DNA from: Astropecten irregularis
Lineage: Eukaryota > Echinodermata > Asteroidea > Paxillosida > Astropectinidae
Direction: 5' to 3'
Length of the DNA stretch: 64,000 nucleotides
Assembly (NCBI GenBank): GCA_963971285.1
Contig: OZ020250.1
Location: forward strand, 16,042,499 to 16,106,498
Shown in pieces: positions 25,001-37,979 of the stretch. Numbering within the stretch: the first letter of the stretch is position 1; each line of letters begins with the position of its first letter. The notes beneath the pieces are model-generated. The model saw nothing but the letters and a program-made list of their open reading frames with translations. It was not told where the DNA came from and did no database searches. The translations under genes and the position numbers were made by a program.

Positions 25001-26371
25001 AAACCATACAATAATACATGTAAATCCTGAACTCACCTGTAGGTTGTAATGATGATGAAAAGACTCCACGACAATTAAACCAAACCCGGACTGTTTGGCT
25101 GGAGGGGGCAGTCAGTGCCGACACCACGTATATAACAACGAGGCTGTCTATCCCACATGAAGATCCCTGAAGCCAGGTTTGTATAACCACCAAAAACTGG
25201 ACGGGTACGGGGGTCGGTCCGGTTTTTTCAGTAGGCCTCACAATGGCCTGTCCGACAGTCCGGCTTGTTTAATACACAGAAGGTTTTGACACAGTAGTTC
25301 AACTTGTCAGCAGTTGGCAGGCTACTTCTGACAAGGTATCCTGCGGCATATGCAACGTAACCTTTACTGGGGCGCCCCTAGCTTTACAGAAGACGAGTGG
25401 GTTGACTTGCAGCCTCCGATACAATCCTGTGTGTAGGAGAAGAGAAGAGAAGAGAGCCACAGAGTGAGGAGAGAGAGAGAACAGGAACCCTGTGAGAAAA
25501 GGTCAACGTGGGGGAAGTGCAAAATGTCAAAGATGGACACCGACATAAAGAAACAAAAAAATTGGGAGAAAAAAAAAAAAAGGGATTAAACGGTACCCGA
25601 TGTGTCATTAAATATTCATCAATAAATTGCTTCAGTCATCAAGCGACCACTGTTGTGGGCTTATTCCAAAAGAAAGTTACATGTAAGTACTGATGATGAA
25701 TACAGAATGGAATGAAAACTGACACTTGGGGGCGCTGTTTAATTCACTGGTGGGAGATCTTGAATAGAATTACTATTTTTTTCTTTTTCCATGCAGAGTT
25801 TTTCTTAAGGCCAAGCTGTGATTGTTTGGGGGCTTGCTTCAATAAGACGTACACATATGCGAGGTCATTCCACCGGGTTGGGGAAAAATTGCATCATTCT
25901 TTTTTTCTTTTTTCTTTTTTAATTCCTTTATAAAATGTAAAATTATTATAATAAGTTCCTATCCTGCATACTCACTCAAAGATAATATATGATAAGTTAA
26001 TACTAATGGACAAATGTGTGTTTCTAACAAATCTTGCCTCAACCTGGTGGAATGGCCAAAATACAATGCTTAATGTATATGGTGCTTCATATACAAATGG
26101 TATACGGGTACATGGTCATCATACATGTACACTACTGTACATGTACATGTTCAACATATATGTAATTACATAATGTTATGGAAAAGTGAGCATTCATTTC
26201 CATGCAAACACTACAGGTACACTGTACAATATACCCTGAAATACATGTAGTTTAAACTCTAAATTTTCTTTGGAGATTTCTTTATATATATAAGGGGCAC
26301 AGATGCAGACAAATGCGAATGGTCTCCCATGTGGGCCCATGCAAAGCAAATAGTATCACATACATTTCCTG
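22054..26371. other. Non-coding region, no gene seen
   Basis: AT-rich for most of its length. 24,100-24,620 is GC-richer and could be regulatory, but no exon is supported. ORFs at 23,366-23,665, 24,225-24,524 and 24,966-25,241 (minus) show no recognised domain. TACATGTA-rich words cluster at 26,120-26,165. Confidence 0.4.
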
Positions 26372-26525
26372 AATAGCACTCCACACTTGCGCTAAAAATA
26401 GCACACTAGCTCAGACAAACATGGCGACCATGCAATAATGCGTGCATGCATGGTGTGAGTCAACGTTTGTCTGACATCCAGGGATTTTGTACACTCATGT
26501 GACGTCATTAGTGCGGAGCGCTATT
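26372..26525. mobile_element. CRE-bearing MITE family, copy 4 (inverted)
   Basis: The ends AATAGCACTCCACACTT and GTGCGGAGCGCTATT are inverted copies. The interior is in the opposite orientation to copies 1-3. The perfect CRE TGACGTCA is at 26,500-26,507. Confidence 0.82.
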
Positions 26526-26758
26526 ATGTGTACAGTACCCATTGTGTGCAAACTGCAGTGCTCTTGACCAAGTTACAGGCAAACATTTCCTTTGAAAGGA
26601 AGAGATGGCAACTGAAAATGATTTTAAGAAACGTTTTTTTCAAAGGGAGGGAGAAATTGCATAATTCCTAATTCCAGATATTTGTCCTCTTATAATATAC
26701 CTGTACAGAAGATTATAACTGAGAAATTAGCTGCCTCGTATTAAGTACATGTATTTTT

Positions 26759-27120
26759 GAAGGTACAGTTCAGGATTTGTAACATACCCAAACAGAAATT
26801 TCACAGATTTACGTATATAAATTTCAGGATATGAAGATGGTGCTGGCAGAAACATACCGTTCAAATATTTCCACCTGAAATGGTGTACTTATCCAGAAAT
26901 AAGTAAAACAAAGACCGAAAACAGTTTTGATCTCAGGGTAAGATCAAAACTACATGTATTCTTTACGTTTTATAAGAAAAGTTGCGGCGGTTCTTCGCTA
27001 TTTTCTCGTGACTCAGATGTCAGATTGAGCTCAAATTTTCACAGGTTTATTATTTTATGTACATGCTGGATCAGACAAAGTGTGAGTGCTGTTCTGTGAC
27101 CCTTACCAAACATACCTTTA
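26759..27120. mobile_element. TTAA-type MITE family B, copy 1
   Basis: Starts AAGGTACAGTTCAGGATTTG and ends near TACCAAACATACCTTTAA. The interior (AAGATGGTGCTGGCAGAAAC, ATACCGTT, CACCTGAAATGGTGTA) is shared with 59,308-59,649 and, inverted, with 36,251-36,595 and 58,347-58,838. TTAA is present at the right border. The ORF at 27,057-27,299 is partly inside it and not credited. Confidence 0.75.
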
Positions 27121-27539
27121 AGCTCAATGGCAGGCAAGATGTAGGCCTAGGTTTGAGCAGTTTGTTCCTGACTTCCTGGTGCTTTGGCCATGGGTTAAAA
27201 AAGTCCAACGATTCACACCAAACAGTCAATCATGTTTCCTCAAAAGAGGAATGCAAAACCCGGACTCTATATATGACAGACCTTTGTTTACTTTTTTAAG
27301 CCTGGAATCCGTTGTGACAACAGTACAGTGTTCTCAAGGATGTTGGGTGTACATGTGTGTAAATTGTACTGCATAGTTCCGGAAAAAATAAACAAATATT
27401 AAAACTGTGGGGGTGATGAGTACATTTCCGGAAAAACTCTCAAAAGTGGTTTACATATTTCATTCACTGATTGATCATAAGTACATGTACAATGTTTGAT
27501 TCACTTGAACACTTGTAACTTATGTAATGTTTGTCAAAT

Positions 27540-27814
27540 GGGCAATTCCACGGTAACATAAGTTCAGGGCTGTGCTTGTAAAAAAAATAATACATGTACA
27601 TTCAGGGAAAGTGAGGCCCAAAAACCTGAAATCAGGATTTTTCCTGAAAAATCACCAATTTGACCAATGATAAATCATTCTTGAAAGACTCCAATTTAAA
27701 AATGATTTATTGGAATCAACAAGTATACCACAAATGATTTATTGAAATGCATGAAAATATGCAAAAAAGAGGTCACTTACGTTACAAAAATGTCCCAAAA
27801 CCGTGGAAATGTCC
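27540..27814. mobile_element. MITE with GGGCAATTCCA ends, copy B
   Basis: GGGCAATTCCACGGTAACAT at the left is related, inverted, to CCGTGGAAATGTCC at the right. Left-end similarity to the element at 19,339 suggests one family. The interior is AT-rich with TGATTTATT motifs. Confidence 0.55.
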
Positions 27815-29079
27815 AAATACAAATAACAAATAATTGTAATCTACTCAATTTTACCAAGTTTACACAAAATCAAGTTTTTTTTCTATTCTTCATGTGGCAA
27901 GCATTAGGGGGCGATCTACATGTAGGTTCTCTCACTTTGACTATATCTGTATGGAAATCCCGCCAACCCTTAAAAAAATAAGCCTTTCAACTTTACCTTC
28001 ACCACTGGTGCCACATTTCATGAGCGCTCCATTCAATTATTTACGCTTCACACAAGTTCAAGGCTGGAGTTAACTTGGTAACACCCAAAACATGATTCCC
28101 ATGTATACATGAAAATCACCTCCAAAAAAAGAAAAGGAGAAAATAGGGAATACAAATTCATGTAAAAACGTAGGCCAACACTGCCAACACTGTCACTCAA
28201 TGAAAAAAGGCGCCTAGACCATTTCACTTCTGAGGCATACAAATTCCACTTTTCATTTTGATAATTAATTGATAGTGAAGGGTTGACTACACATCAATAC
28301 TTGTGGGTGTGTTAATTCCTAGAACAGATAAGATTTACGACATTGATGGGATTGCCAGTACTACAAGTCTGAAAGAAACCACAGGGAATATCGTGTTTGA
28401 TTGATGTTATTAATTAATGATTTGGGTGAAGGGTTGGATATAATGTGATGTGTACATGTGTATCACATGTATATGTACATGTACATGTAAATGTACAGTA
28501 CATGTATATGTGCATTGGTGCACATGTATACATTCAGTGTACATCAACCTAACAATTTCAAGAACTCTAATATGAACTGCGAAGTATAATGTACAGTATA
28601 TAACATTAATTTAAGTTCATACTGTGAACATGTAAAGGCATACCTGTACATGTAACATTTTCACTTGCAGACTCCTCAATGCATTGAATATACACTGGGG
28701 ATTTTCTTTGGATTTCCCCTAACCAATTTGTGGTTTTCCTTTTCAAATATAAATCTTTTGATATTCCAAACCCTATGTTTGTCCACAAAATTACAAATGA
28801 AGAACTGCATTATACACCTATTGAAGTCAATGTTTTAGGGCCAGGAACGTAATGAGTGAAAATTAATGAATAAACTTAATATTATGACAGTGAAATGGAA
28901 GTGCAGTCAAATACAGAAATAAATTTTACCCTTAACATGTACATGTTTCACAGCAGAAATTGCAGAATGGGAATCGAGTGCATGAAAATGATTGAGAATG
29001 CACGCATACATGATACTGTATGTAAATGCACACAGTGCCCGAACTGGAAATGCACACACAGCTCACTGCTCATTAAAAA
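27815..29079. other. Non-coding region with a TACATGTA cluster
   Basis: 28,450-28,540 is almost entirely built of ACATGT / GTACAT palindromic words. No exon is supported in the stretch. Confidence 0.5.
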
Positions 29080-29400
29080 TCCTAGCCGCCTCGAGTATTA
29101 CCCAGCGGGTTGCCGCGGCAACAACCACAACACAAGCTCTCCCGACTGGGTACGTGAGGGTGGGGGTGCCAGGCGCATACATTAATATCGAATTGTGCCT
29201 GAGCAGCGCTTCTTGCTCCGCACGATGATAACTGGCCAGAATGTGGCCTGGAGACAGTGGAATATCGATAAAATATTATCAACATGGTGGAGTCGGGGAC
29301 GGAAGGAAGGAACGGGATTGGGGACTGTTCAGTCCGTGATGACACCTGCACATTTTAAGGGTCACAAATGGACCAGAAGTGACAAGAGCTGAGGTCTTAA
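29080..29400. promoter_or_regulatory. Candidate regulatory module with a perfect RFX X-box
   Basis: A GC-richer island in AT-rich surroundings. It contains GTTGCCGCGGCAAC at 29,109-29,122, which fits the RFX X-box consensus (two GTTGCC half-sites inverted around a 2-bp spacer). ATCGATAAA and GATAACTGG motifs follow. No coding exon was recognised beside it. Function is inferred from motif content only. Confidence 0.35.
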
Positions 29401-32400
29401 TAGCCAGAGGGGTGTCTGGGTGTCCACAGACACTGTCCTGGAAAGACAGGGCTTTTTTTAGGGGGGGCCATGAAATTATTTACTCAGCCTTTTTCATAAT
29501 GTATTTTTTATATAGTTCATAACTGGGATATATTGTATAATATAAGTTTGTGAGTTTGATGGGCCGGGTGTATGAGAGGACGGCCTCGTTCATTTTTAAT
29601 TTCATTCATGAAGGATTCACATAAAGATTATGATAAAAAAATATCTCATGGAACAAGTGATTCAGGGCAAGGGTAAATACAACTACATATACACAAATTA
29701 GGTGTGTAGAATTTATAAAGAATCAAAATATATATATGGATAAAAAAAAAAAAGTAAATTTGATTTTAGTTCCTTTTAAATGGGATTTAATGTGTATTGT
29801 TGTTTCCCAATTTAGCTGAAGAGAAGAATAAGTAAAAATTTAAATTTTTGACTTGCAATTTTGTGGGACGGGAGCAATAGAAAGAATACAGACTTGCTAT
29901 GTACTTTTAAATTTGGTTGTCCCCACAACTATGATAAACTTGCAGGGATGTGAGTGGCCATACACACAAAATCTGAAAACACCAAGGAAAAAGCTGAAAT
30001 TTAACTTTCAAATACCTTTGTAGTTTGTACAGAGCAGGTGTACAAAAAAGCTGAAATTCTGAGTTAAAATCTAAACCAAAGAATCAGAATTCAGATTAAA
30101 ATCTGAAGTTTCACACCCCTGATAAAGATTAGTGTGCATAGGTGTAGCATACACACTGTGGACCTCATGACAAAGGACGTCCACATAATGCAGGATCCCA
30201 AGACGTTATGTGGACTAACACACGTCCACATGTTTTAATGCCAACGAAAATGCCAAAAAGAGACATTTGTATCGCAAATTGAAGTTTATCATTCAAGGGA
30301 TTCGGTCCAAATTTCATCATGAAAAGGTGGGTACAGTTCAAATACCAATGGTTTAAAGATGTCCATTTGGTCAGTACATGGAAACAAAGGAAAGTCCACA
30401 TAAGGTATATGTAAAACAAACATGGGTGTGTGTGTTCATGTGGGTGTACACGTACAAACTTCAGCCAGTAAAACTCTTATCACATTTACAGTAGCTTGAC
30501 TTGGAGGGGCTGCTAGGACCTGCAATGTAATGTCACCTCATCATTCCATCAACCCCCTTTTCCCATCTCACAGGACATCGTGTCAACTGGGTCTTACAAA
30601 ACCCATTCTGCATTCTGTCCTAGTGGGGGGGGGGGGGATTTGAGTGGGCGTGCTGGCAAAAGAAGGGCATACATCCGTTAGGACCCGTGAGATGGGAAGA
30701 GGTTGCCTTCCTCACTTTGATCATTCAGTTCCGGAGATGAGGCATGGCGGACTGCATCACTAATGGGCACTTATAACGCGTACCCACTCACACCCTCAAC
30801 CCACTGACACCCACACACACCCATGCAAATGGATGAGGAGCCACATACAACCACCTAGGGGTTATAAAGCCAAGGTGTTCATACACGTATGTATGCGGCA
30901 TTAATATATACTGAACATTAAAATTTTAAGATTCTCCATCACTTCCAGAGAATTCCTGACGAGAAAAGTTTGGAGGAAGAACGAAGGCTGAAACTGAAGG
31001 ACAACGAATGTAAATCTTCTTTTTAAATACATTCAAGAAACTAATCTTGCCCACCAACTAATCTTGTTGATGCATTTTCCGCTTAATATGTTAGCCTACG
31101 AGTGTAATCAGCACTAAATACATGTAGAATATTATAGAGATCAGGCACTTAAAGAAGAAGTAGTATAATCTGCAGATTTAGAACAATTCATCATCATCAT
31201 CAGACTTTTAAAATCAAATCACATTTCTAATTTATCTTTTAATTTTTGAAATGTACAAATGTAAAATGTACAAATGTAAAATTGTAAAATGTTTACTGTA
31301 TGTAAAATCCGATACTAATCAACAGCGAGTTCCTGTAATGATTATTATATCAAAAAAACACACTCGACTCTTACTTGGAAATGTTGACAATTTAAATTCA
31401 AATCACTGTGATTTAAACATTTATCCAACCTCCGTCATAAATTCAGCATTTTTCAAAATCTTGGCATTAGTTACAGATCTTGCACCAAGATCAACTTTTT
31501 GGAAACCAGTCTGCAACCAGTGCAAGTTTTTTTTAAATTAACCACTGAAATCATGGAAACCATAATGATAAGTACTACTGACTGATGCAAGGCAGCCATG
31601 TTCATTTCACGCTTGGCTGCACATGCCACACTGACCTTACTTGTCAATGGATTACAATTACGCAGAAAAGCCTACGACCAATGACCGCTGACATTAGACT
31701 TGACTATTCACACACAGGACGACTGGTGTGGTCAGTATCTTTGTAACATCATAAAATGCTGTCATGTCAATGGTATGCACAGAGAACCTTGTACAACATG
31801 TATTAAATGTGTACAATGGCTTTATACCCTATCAGTGCAATGTACCAGGAACCCCAATTACTATCCATGTGCCATTTCATTTGCCTCTTGAAATAATAGA
31901 GCGAGATTTACCGCAATCTGATTTGAAGAACAGCTGTGAAAGGTGCGCTCATTAATTAATGAATATGGGATGAGGTTTGTTTCCAGATTTGACATGGACA
32001 CTCACTGTCACAAGTCGTGCTCCCAACTCAGTGTGATGACCCATGCACATATTGTAGCATAATACACCTAATATCACTGTACAGTGTAGGCCTACATGTG
32101 TAGTGCACATGTAATAGCTTTTAAGACTCATCTTTGCGTAGGATAGGAGTGTACGGCACAGATATTTGTTTCCAAGTTCCGAGGTTTGATTATTATTGCA
32201 CACTATAATTAAACATGTTTGACTGTACATTACATCCTTAAATTCATTATCATTATCATGACAATAGACATTTTATTAAAGACAATTATTGATTTGTTTT
32301 CTTTTTATAGATTGACCAAATGTATCAAATCACGAAACAACAAACTTGCATGAAATTTGCACTCAACTTGTACCGTATTCAATTTCAAAAAGCTTGGTGA

Positions 32401-32508
32401 TTCATATTTTAAGACAAGGTTTTCAATATTGTCATATCGCAACTTCTATCGTGACATCACACCTTGCTTAGCAAGTGAGATTGGCATGCAATTTCAGATG
32501 ATTCATTT
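29401..32508. other. Non-coding region, no gene seen
   Basis: AT-rich. A G run lies at about 30,626-30,637 and a short tandem of ATGTACAAATGTAAA at 31,250-31,290. The segment at 30,160-30,400 contains repeated GTCCACATAA words in both orientations and may be an old inverted-repeat element. No exon is supported. Confidence 0.4.
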
Positions 32509-32626
32509 GGCCTGTTTGTTTAATGCACAAGATCACGAATCTTGCGTATCCGGATCCCATTTTAGCGTACCCTGCATAGGACGTGGATCTGCAAATCTGG
32601 GATCCTTTGCGTTAAACAAACAGGCC
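32509..32626. mobile_element. Small palindromic element, copy 1 (GGATCC-rich)
   Basis: GGCCTGTTTGTTTAATGCAC at the left is inverted at the right as GCGTTAAACAAACAGGCC. The interior has GGATCC-type sites, GATCACGAATCTTGCG and TTTTAGCGTACCC. The same ~120-bp element is inverted at 46,759-46,878. Confidence 0.8.
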
Positions 32627-35600
32627 CTTAGCCTTTAGTGAAATCGACCTCTGACCCAGCAAAATGTGTAGAATGTTGCTCAACCCCACAAAGTGAGATT
32701 TCATTGGCAGAGCACGTGACTCCAATTGCATGCAGAAGAGTTTTTAATGCAACTGTCTGTCTGATACATGGCCCGAACTGTCAGGGGTCCCGGCTTGCTT
32801 CTTTGCTGGTTGTCAGTGTTGAAACCCGAGACATTTCAGGAATATATTTTAATGGGATGTTTGAACAGTACAGTGTAGAATGTATGTAAGGCAACAAATT
32901 GCTGCATTGGAATGTAGCTGGTCCCATCAATGACATAATGCCCAGGCTACATGATGTATACTGTGCATAATCGCTATGTGCCATGAGAATATGTGTACAT
33001 TCTGTAATTTTAAGCCTGTGCACATATAACATGCCCATGAAGACTATAGCTGTAGCCTGTACTGGAATGGCTATACCCTCAGTGACAGAGATGGTTAAAA
33101 GAAAATATATGAATAAATCAGTAACTTATGAATAAATGAATAAATAAACCCCATAGCAATCTTTCATGGCTTTACAGGTCATGCACAAACAAACACAGAT
33201 GTTCAGGGTACAGTGTGTTTCTTTCATGAATGCTTTGTCATTGCTTCATGCTTCCATCGCAGTCCAATTATTGCTGGGGAAAGGCGAGCCTGACCACAGA
33301 ACATGGTACATACATGCACATTCAACATTGTTTTTACAAGGGCACGCATGACTTCCTTGGCTGACAAATTAAATTAAGGGTTCAACCCAATGAATTTGAC
33401 AGATATTTATTGCTGGTACATGTATTTAAAAGAAGAACAAGCAGGATGACCACAGTAATCAAAAGCATAATTCATAATTGATTTATTACTAATTTCACAT
33501 AATCCATATCGATTAATTTTTTGTAATAAATTTTGGAACCGGATAAAAATCAAAAGTTTGCACACTGTACATGTATTTAATAAGTACATGTAATAATAGA
33601 GGAAAGCCAAGGTAAAACACTGTGAATCGGCAAAGCTTTTCATAAACTACAATAACTTGATTCTGTACACATTTAATAAGTGCACACGTAAACAATACAT
33701 GTATTTATCCTTCTGATACATGTCATTGTATAATTTGTCTAGCAATAAATCTCAACTGATAGGAATTTGAATCTTGTCAAATCCGCCTGCATAATCATTA
33801 CTAGATGTCTTTCAGGTTAAGTTAAATCCTCTGCAGAATTACGTGTATAAAATTACTTTCTACTCCATAAAATCTACTGAAATACGAGATCGTATTAAAG
33901 CTTTTTCTGGTCTGGCAGTTGTGTTCTGCATGCCGCCGGACATTTTATTTTCATGCCGTTGCCCCGTAAAAAATTATGCCCCGCAATTGCCACAATATTA
34001 CTTACAGTGTTCCCTGTGCTGCACGAGTGTATGGGTGCAGTGATAGCACCCGACCTGCATGCAAAACCGCAGTATAATCAGCCTCATTACAATTCCTCAT
34101 TCCAAACATACCTGTTATTAATAATGTGAATTCCTAATAAACCAGTTGCAAGCGCACAGAGGGATGACACCACGCCATGAATATTCATTATGGCAAGGGC
34201 TGTTCCATTCAAACTTGGGTGTGTGCCGTCAATGTCGTGTACGTTCAAACAGTATGAGGCAGATTTTCCACTAGTTGTACTGTATATATTAATCATCACA
34301 GGAATGGTCATTGTTGTAATATAGCAGTGTGTTCTGACAGGTTTATTCATTCATTTGTAGAGCGATTGAATGAGGTTTAGCCTCCCAGTACGACAATCTT
34401 GGCAAGGAAAAAATATTTGAGTTTGCATGGAAAATTCTGAAACAAATTGTTCCGCATTCCTTACAAAAATTTTAGCATAAAATGCAAGGAAAACAAATGT
34501 CCACAACAGCTCTTAAGAGCTATCAAACTCCAAGATTTTATGAATTAAAAAACCATAAAAATTCCTCTAAAATTGCTGGAATTGTCTGTGTTTGATTAAG
34601 GACAATTTAATCAATATTCAGATCAGCTACATTATGAATTCGTTATTTTTAAACTAGCCAAGTAACAATGGTTCCATGTGTGTGTATATAGTGTACATGT
34701 ACATATATATGATTATTACACATGGGATGGTTGAAGCTACATAATAGGCCTATAAATTCTATGTACCGGTACTTAATTTTGTCAATCACTCCAAAGCATT
34801 CATAAGCTCACACAAATAGGAAATAATTCAGTCAAATCTTGGTGCACTGATTCTTATTTAAGGAGTGCCAAATAAATTCATGCAAAATTATTTACAAGGT
34901 TTTGTACAATTATTGTTGAATTCCTTGGGAATCTAACCATGTGTTGTTCAGAGTTTGGGTTGATTTCTTTTTCCTGGATGAAAATCCAATAACTAATTCA
35001 TCTTAAATTGCAGATCGGTCGATCTTTGGAAAGTAATTGTGAACATTATCACAAAAATATCTGAGTAATTTACAAAAACATTATTATCAGTGAACTTATG
35101 TGGTACATTTGCTGAGGTGAAAATGCGAGGTTTATATTCATAATGATCATGTTTCATACATGTAAGCTTCTACCTGATAATATTGCATGTACGGTATTTT
35201 AACCTTTGACCCTCAGCAGGAATGGCCACTCCAATGCAAACCAGGCAACAAGCTGATGAAGGAAGACCATGATGACGATCAATAATTTGATGCTGTACTT
35301 TTTCAGAGGTCCTACATGTTAGTCAATTACATGTAGGAGTCACAATTAACCGGATAATACATACTAAACAGAGTATAAATATACCAACATGCATTGTCAA
35401 GCCTGAGTAGCTCCTTTCACATTGGGCATATGGGATAAATATAACTGTTGGCAGATGCAAGCCTGGGCCCAATTTCATCAAATCCGATACGACCTATTTT
35501 TGTGCTTCTATTTCAATCTATTTCATGAAATGCGCAAAGCAAGACTTTTGGTGCTTAATCGATTAGCGGAGAGTTTCAAGGCTAACCTTGATTTTTTAAT

Positions 35601-36246
35601 GCTAACACACTGCATTCTGCAGAAAGTCATTGCTTAGCGTAACGAGAAAGGAAACTCTCCATTGAAGTACGCTAACCATAAGCAAAAAAAGTCTGCTATC
35701 GTGAGCGAAGAATTTTGCTATAAATTCATATTTAGCTTATAAAGCTGTGAGGGGCTCGAAACTCGTGGAAATTACAAGAACGTACTGTACCTACAGTAAA
35801 TCTGCATATTACGATATATAGCTCATTCTGAATATTTTATGTATGAACGGATTGGCACTTGTCTAGCGCCCTCACATGGTGGCACATAATCAAATTGTGG
35901 ATCATGCTAATTGTATGGCACAACTATAAGTGGAAGGCATAGAATGAGTAGGCATGGAGATTTCCAACACCATCCAATGGGGGTGTGTACAGTGTTTTGT
36001 AAACATGTTCAACTAAAAGTAAACACACTACAATACTATGATGTACACATACCGGTACACTAAAAAGTGTCCTTCGGTTCCTATGTTTTCTCACGTACAA
36101 CTGAACATAAAGAGATTTCAATTATTGACATGTGGCATATAACATGTATGGTGACCGAGACCGCCAACATCTTAGTGTGGGAAAAAAAGGGCAAAACTCT
36201 GAATCAAAGGTAGAAATAGACCTCCATGCACAGATCAACCTTAACG
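32627..36246. other. Non-coding region, no gene seen
   Basis: AT-rich. 34,080-34,370 has several TAAT and ATTCAT words and could be a homeodomain or POU-bound element, but this is weak. GGGCCCAATTTCATCAAATC at 35,466 resembles the start of the repeat at about 48,991. No exon is supported. Confidence 0.4.
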
Positions 36247-36250
36247 TTAA

Positions 36251-36595
36251 AGGTAATATCATACTTTGGTTTTTGTCAAAGAAATGCAGACTCATGGGCA
36301 AAAATACCAAGACAGATACAGTAACCAGTCATCTGTGAAAATTTCAGTCCCATACGGTGCCCCTTTTTGAGAAAACAGTTAAAAACGGCCACAGTATTTC
36401 TTAAAACTTTTCTCTTTTATTTTTGATCTTTTAAAATATTTTCGGCCGTGGTTTTACTCTTTTCTGGATAAATACAGCATTTCAGGCAGAAACATTTTAA
36501 CGGTATGTTTCTACAACCACCATCTTCATACCCTGTAAATACGTAAATCTGTGAACATTTCTGTTTTGGCTTCTTACCAAAGTATGATTCTACCT
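36251..36595. mobile_element. TTAA-type MITE family B, copy 2 (inverted)
   Basis: The ends AGGTAATATCATACTTTGGT and ACCAAAGTATGATTCTACCT are inverted copies. TTAA lies at 36,247-36,250 and 36,596-36,599. The interior matches 26,759-27,120 and 59,308-59,649 in reverse complement. TTAA duplications suggest a piggyBac-type mobiliser. No transposase is present. Confidence 0.85.
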
Positions 36596-36839
36596 TTAAA
36601 AACTACTGAATAAATCTGTGTTGTCATTGATACAAATTCACGTGCACCTACAGTGCTCACTAACATGCATTTGGGTTACCACTTGAGGACATCCAAGATT
36701 TTCCAGACGGAACACCCTTAGGAAACTTGGAGTGCAGCAAACAATTATCACCTGCGTGCTGTATAAACGAGTACATGTAGTGTACATGTACCATCATGCA
36801 GACAGCTTATACGACAAAATTGCGAACACCTGACTTCAC

Positions 36840-37203
36840 CAGGGTTCTAGCCACGGTGGGCGGCGCTGGGCGGGCCAGCCCGGCACTGGAAATTTGCGCC
36901 CGGAACTTAGGTCTAAATAAACTCTGTCGCCCAGCACGAATTTCCGCAGAGTGAATAAAAGTATTGCCAATATTGTGAATTTAGATCACATTCCTGAATA
37001 AAAGTTCACTCTTTTCTTTTATACACCTGAAATTCATTGAATATCAGTCCTTAAAATGTAGCTTTATACCATTAAATGGCACTGCCGTCGGAACGGTGAA
37101 AATGTTGGCCCTGGACCTTGATCATGTTGCGCTGCATTTTTCTCACCACGGCTCAACTTCATTTCTAGAGCCCACCACTAAAATTGGTCTGGCTAGAACC
37201 CTG
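36840..37203. mobile_element. hAT-like MITE with 8-bp TSD GACTTCAC
   Basis: The ends CAGGGTTCTAGCCA and TGGCTAGAACCCTG are perfect inverted copies of 14 bp. GACTTCAC is duplicated exactly at 36,832-36,839 and 37,204-37,211. The left third is GC-rich (GGGCGGCGCTGGGCGGGCC). The 364-bp element has no transposase. Confidence 0.9.
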
Positions 37204-37685
37204 GACTTCACATTAGGATATGTGGACAAAATGAGTTCTCCCTACATTTGTAGTTCTTCGTTCCTTGTTCAATGCCAAGTGCATGAGGCATCATGCATCA
37301 TTTTAAAAACATATCTCTGACAGGAAATGTGCACATTCTTGCATTCCTGTTTTGTCTATCTTCAATACTTCCAGGGCTGCAAATAAGGTATGGTGAGGGC
37401 AAGGCAAATTTTCCATTGCAAGGGGCACTTCCATTTGAAAATCATAATGTCTTTGGAAACATTTGAAGGGGCACCAAGGCCAAGAACCAGGACACTAAGG
37501 CCAAGAATCAGGGCAACGAAGGCCATGGTCTTTGTGGCCTCCATTTATTTCCAGGCTTGTTCTTCATACGTTCAATAGGCCTAATCTTTCAGTACCAGTA
37601 TTCTTTATCTTGGGTTGAGATCTATCGAGTAGACCCCTAATTATTATTTTCTTTTGGAAGAAAGTTAAGCTAGAAAGATTTGAGG

Positions 37686-37856
37686 CTTTGCATGGTGACA
37701 ATTGGTATGTGGAACGGTTTGCGGAAACACCATGTAAGAATCGTTTGTACTTTTGCACTTCTATTTCATTCAATTCTCGTAAGGTCTCAACGTTTCGACT
37801 AGCCTGCTCTAGTCATCATCAAGAGACTAGATAGAAGTGCGAAAGTACGAACGATT
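37686..37856. repeat. Hairpin-forming repeat with ribozyme-like core words
   Basis: A 26-nt arm at 37,739-37,764 is inverted at 37,831-37,856 with few mismatches. On the minus strand the loop contains TTGATGA, a stem GACTAG/CTAGTC, then GAAACG. This recalls the hammerhead CUGAUGA...GAAA core found in Penelope-like and related retroelements. The first core base is T instead of C, and the flanking GTCTC and GAGAC would pair with each other, so it is not a canonical hammerhead. The left flank TTTGCATGGTG...ACACCATGTA is shared with the repeat at 63.4-63.8 kb. Confidence 0.45.
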
Positions 37857-37979
37857 GAACTTTTATACCTCATATTTGTGCACATGCATTACTATACATG
37901 GATTACATGCACATAAGATGTACAGTGCACATGTTAATGCATATTTACAGCTTTTATCCTCGAAATCCGATGTTTAAAT

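Noticed and set aside
30823-30830. Octamer ATGCAAAT as a POU site
   Set aside because: One or two such 8-mers are expected by chance in 64 kb, and nothing around it supports regulation.
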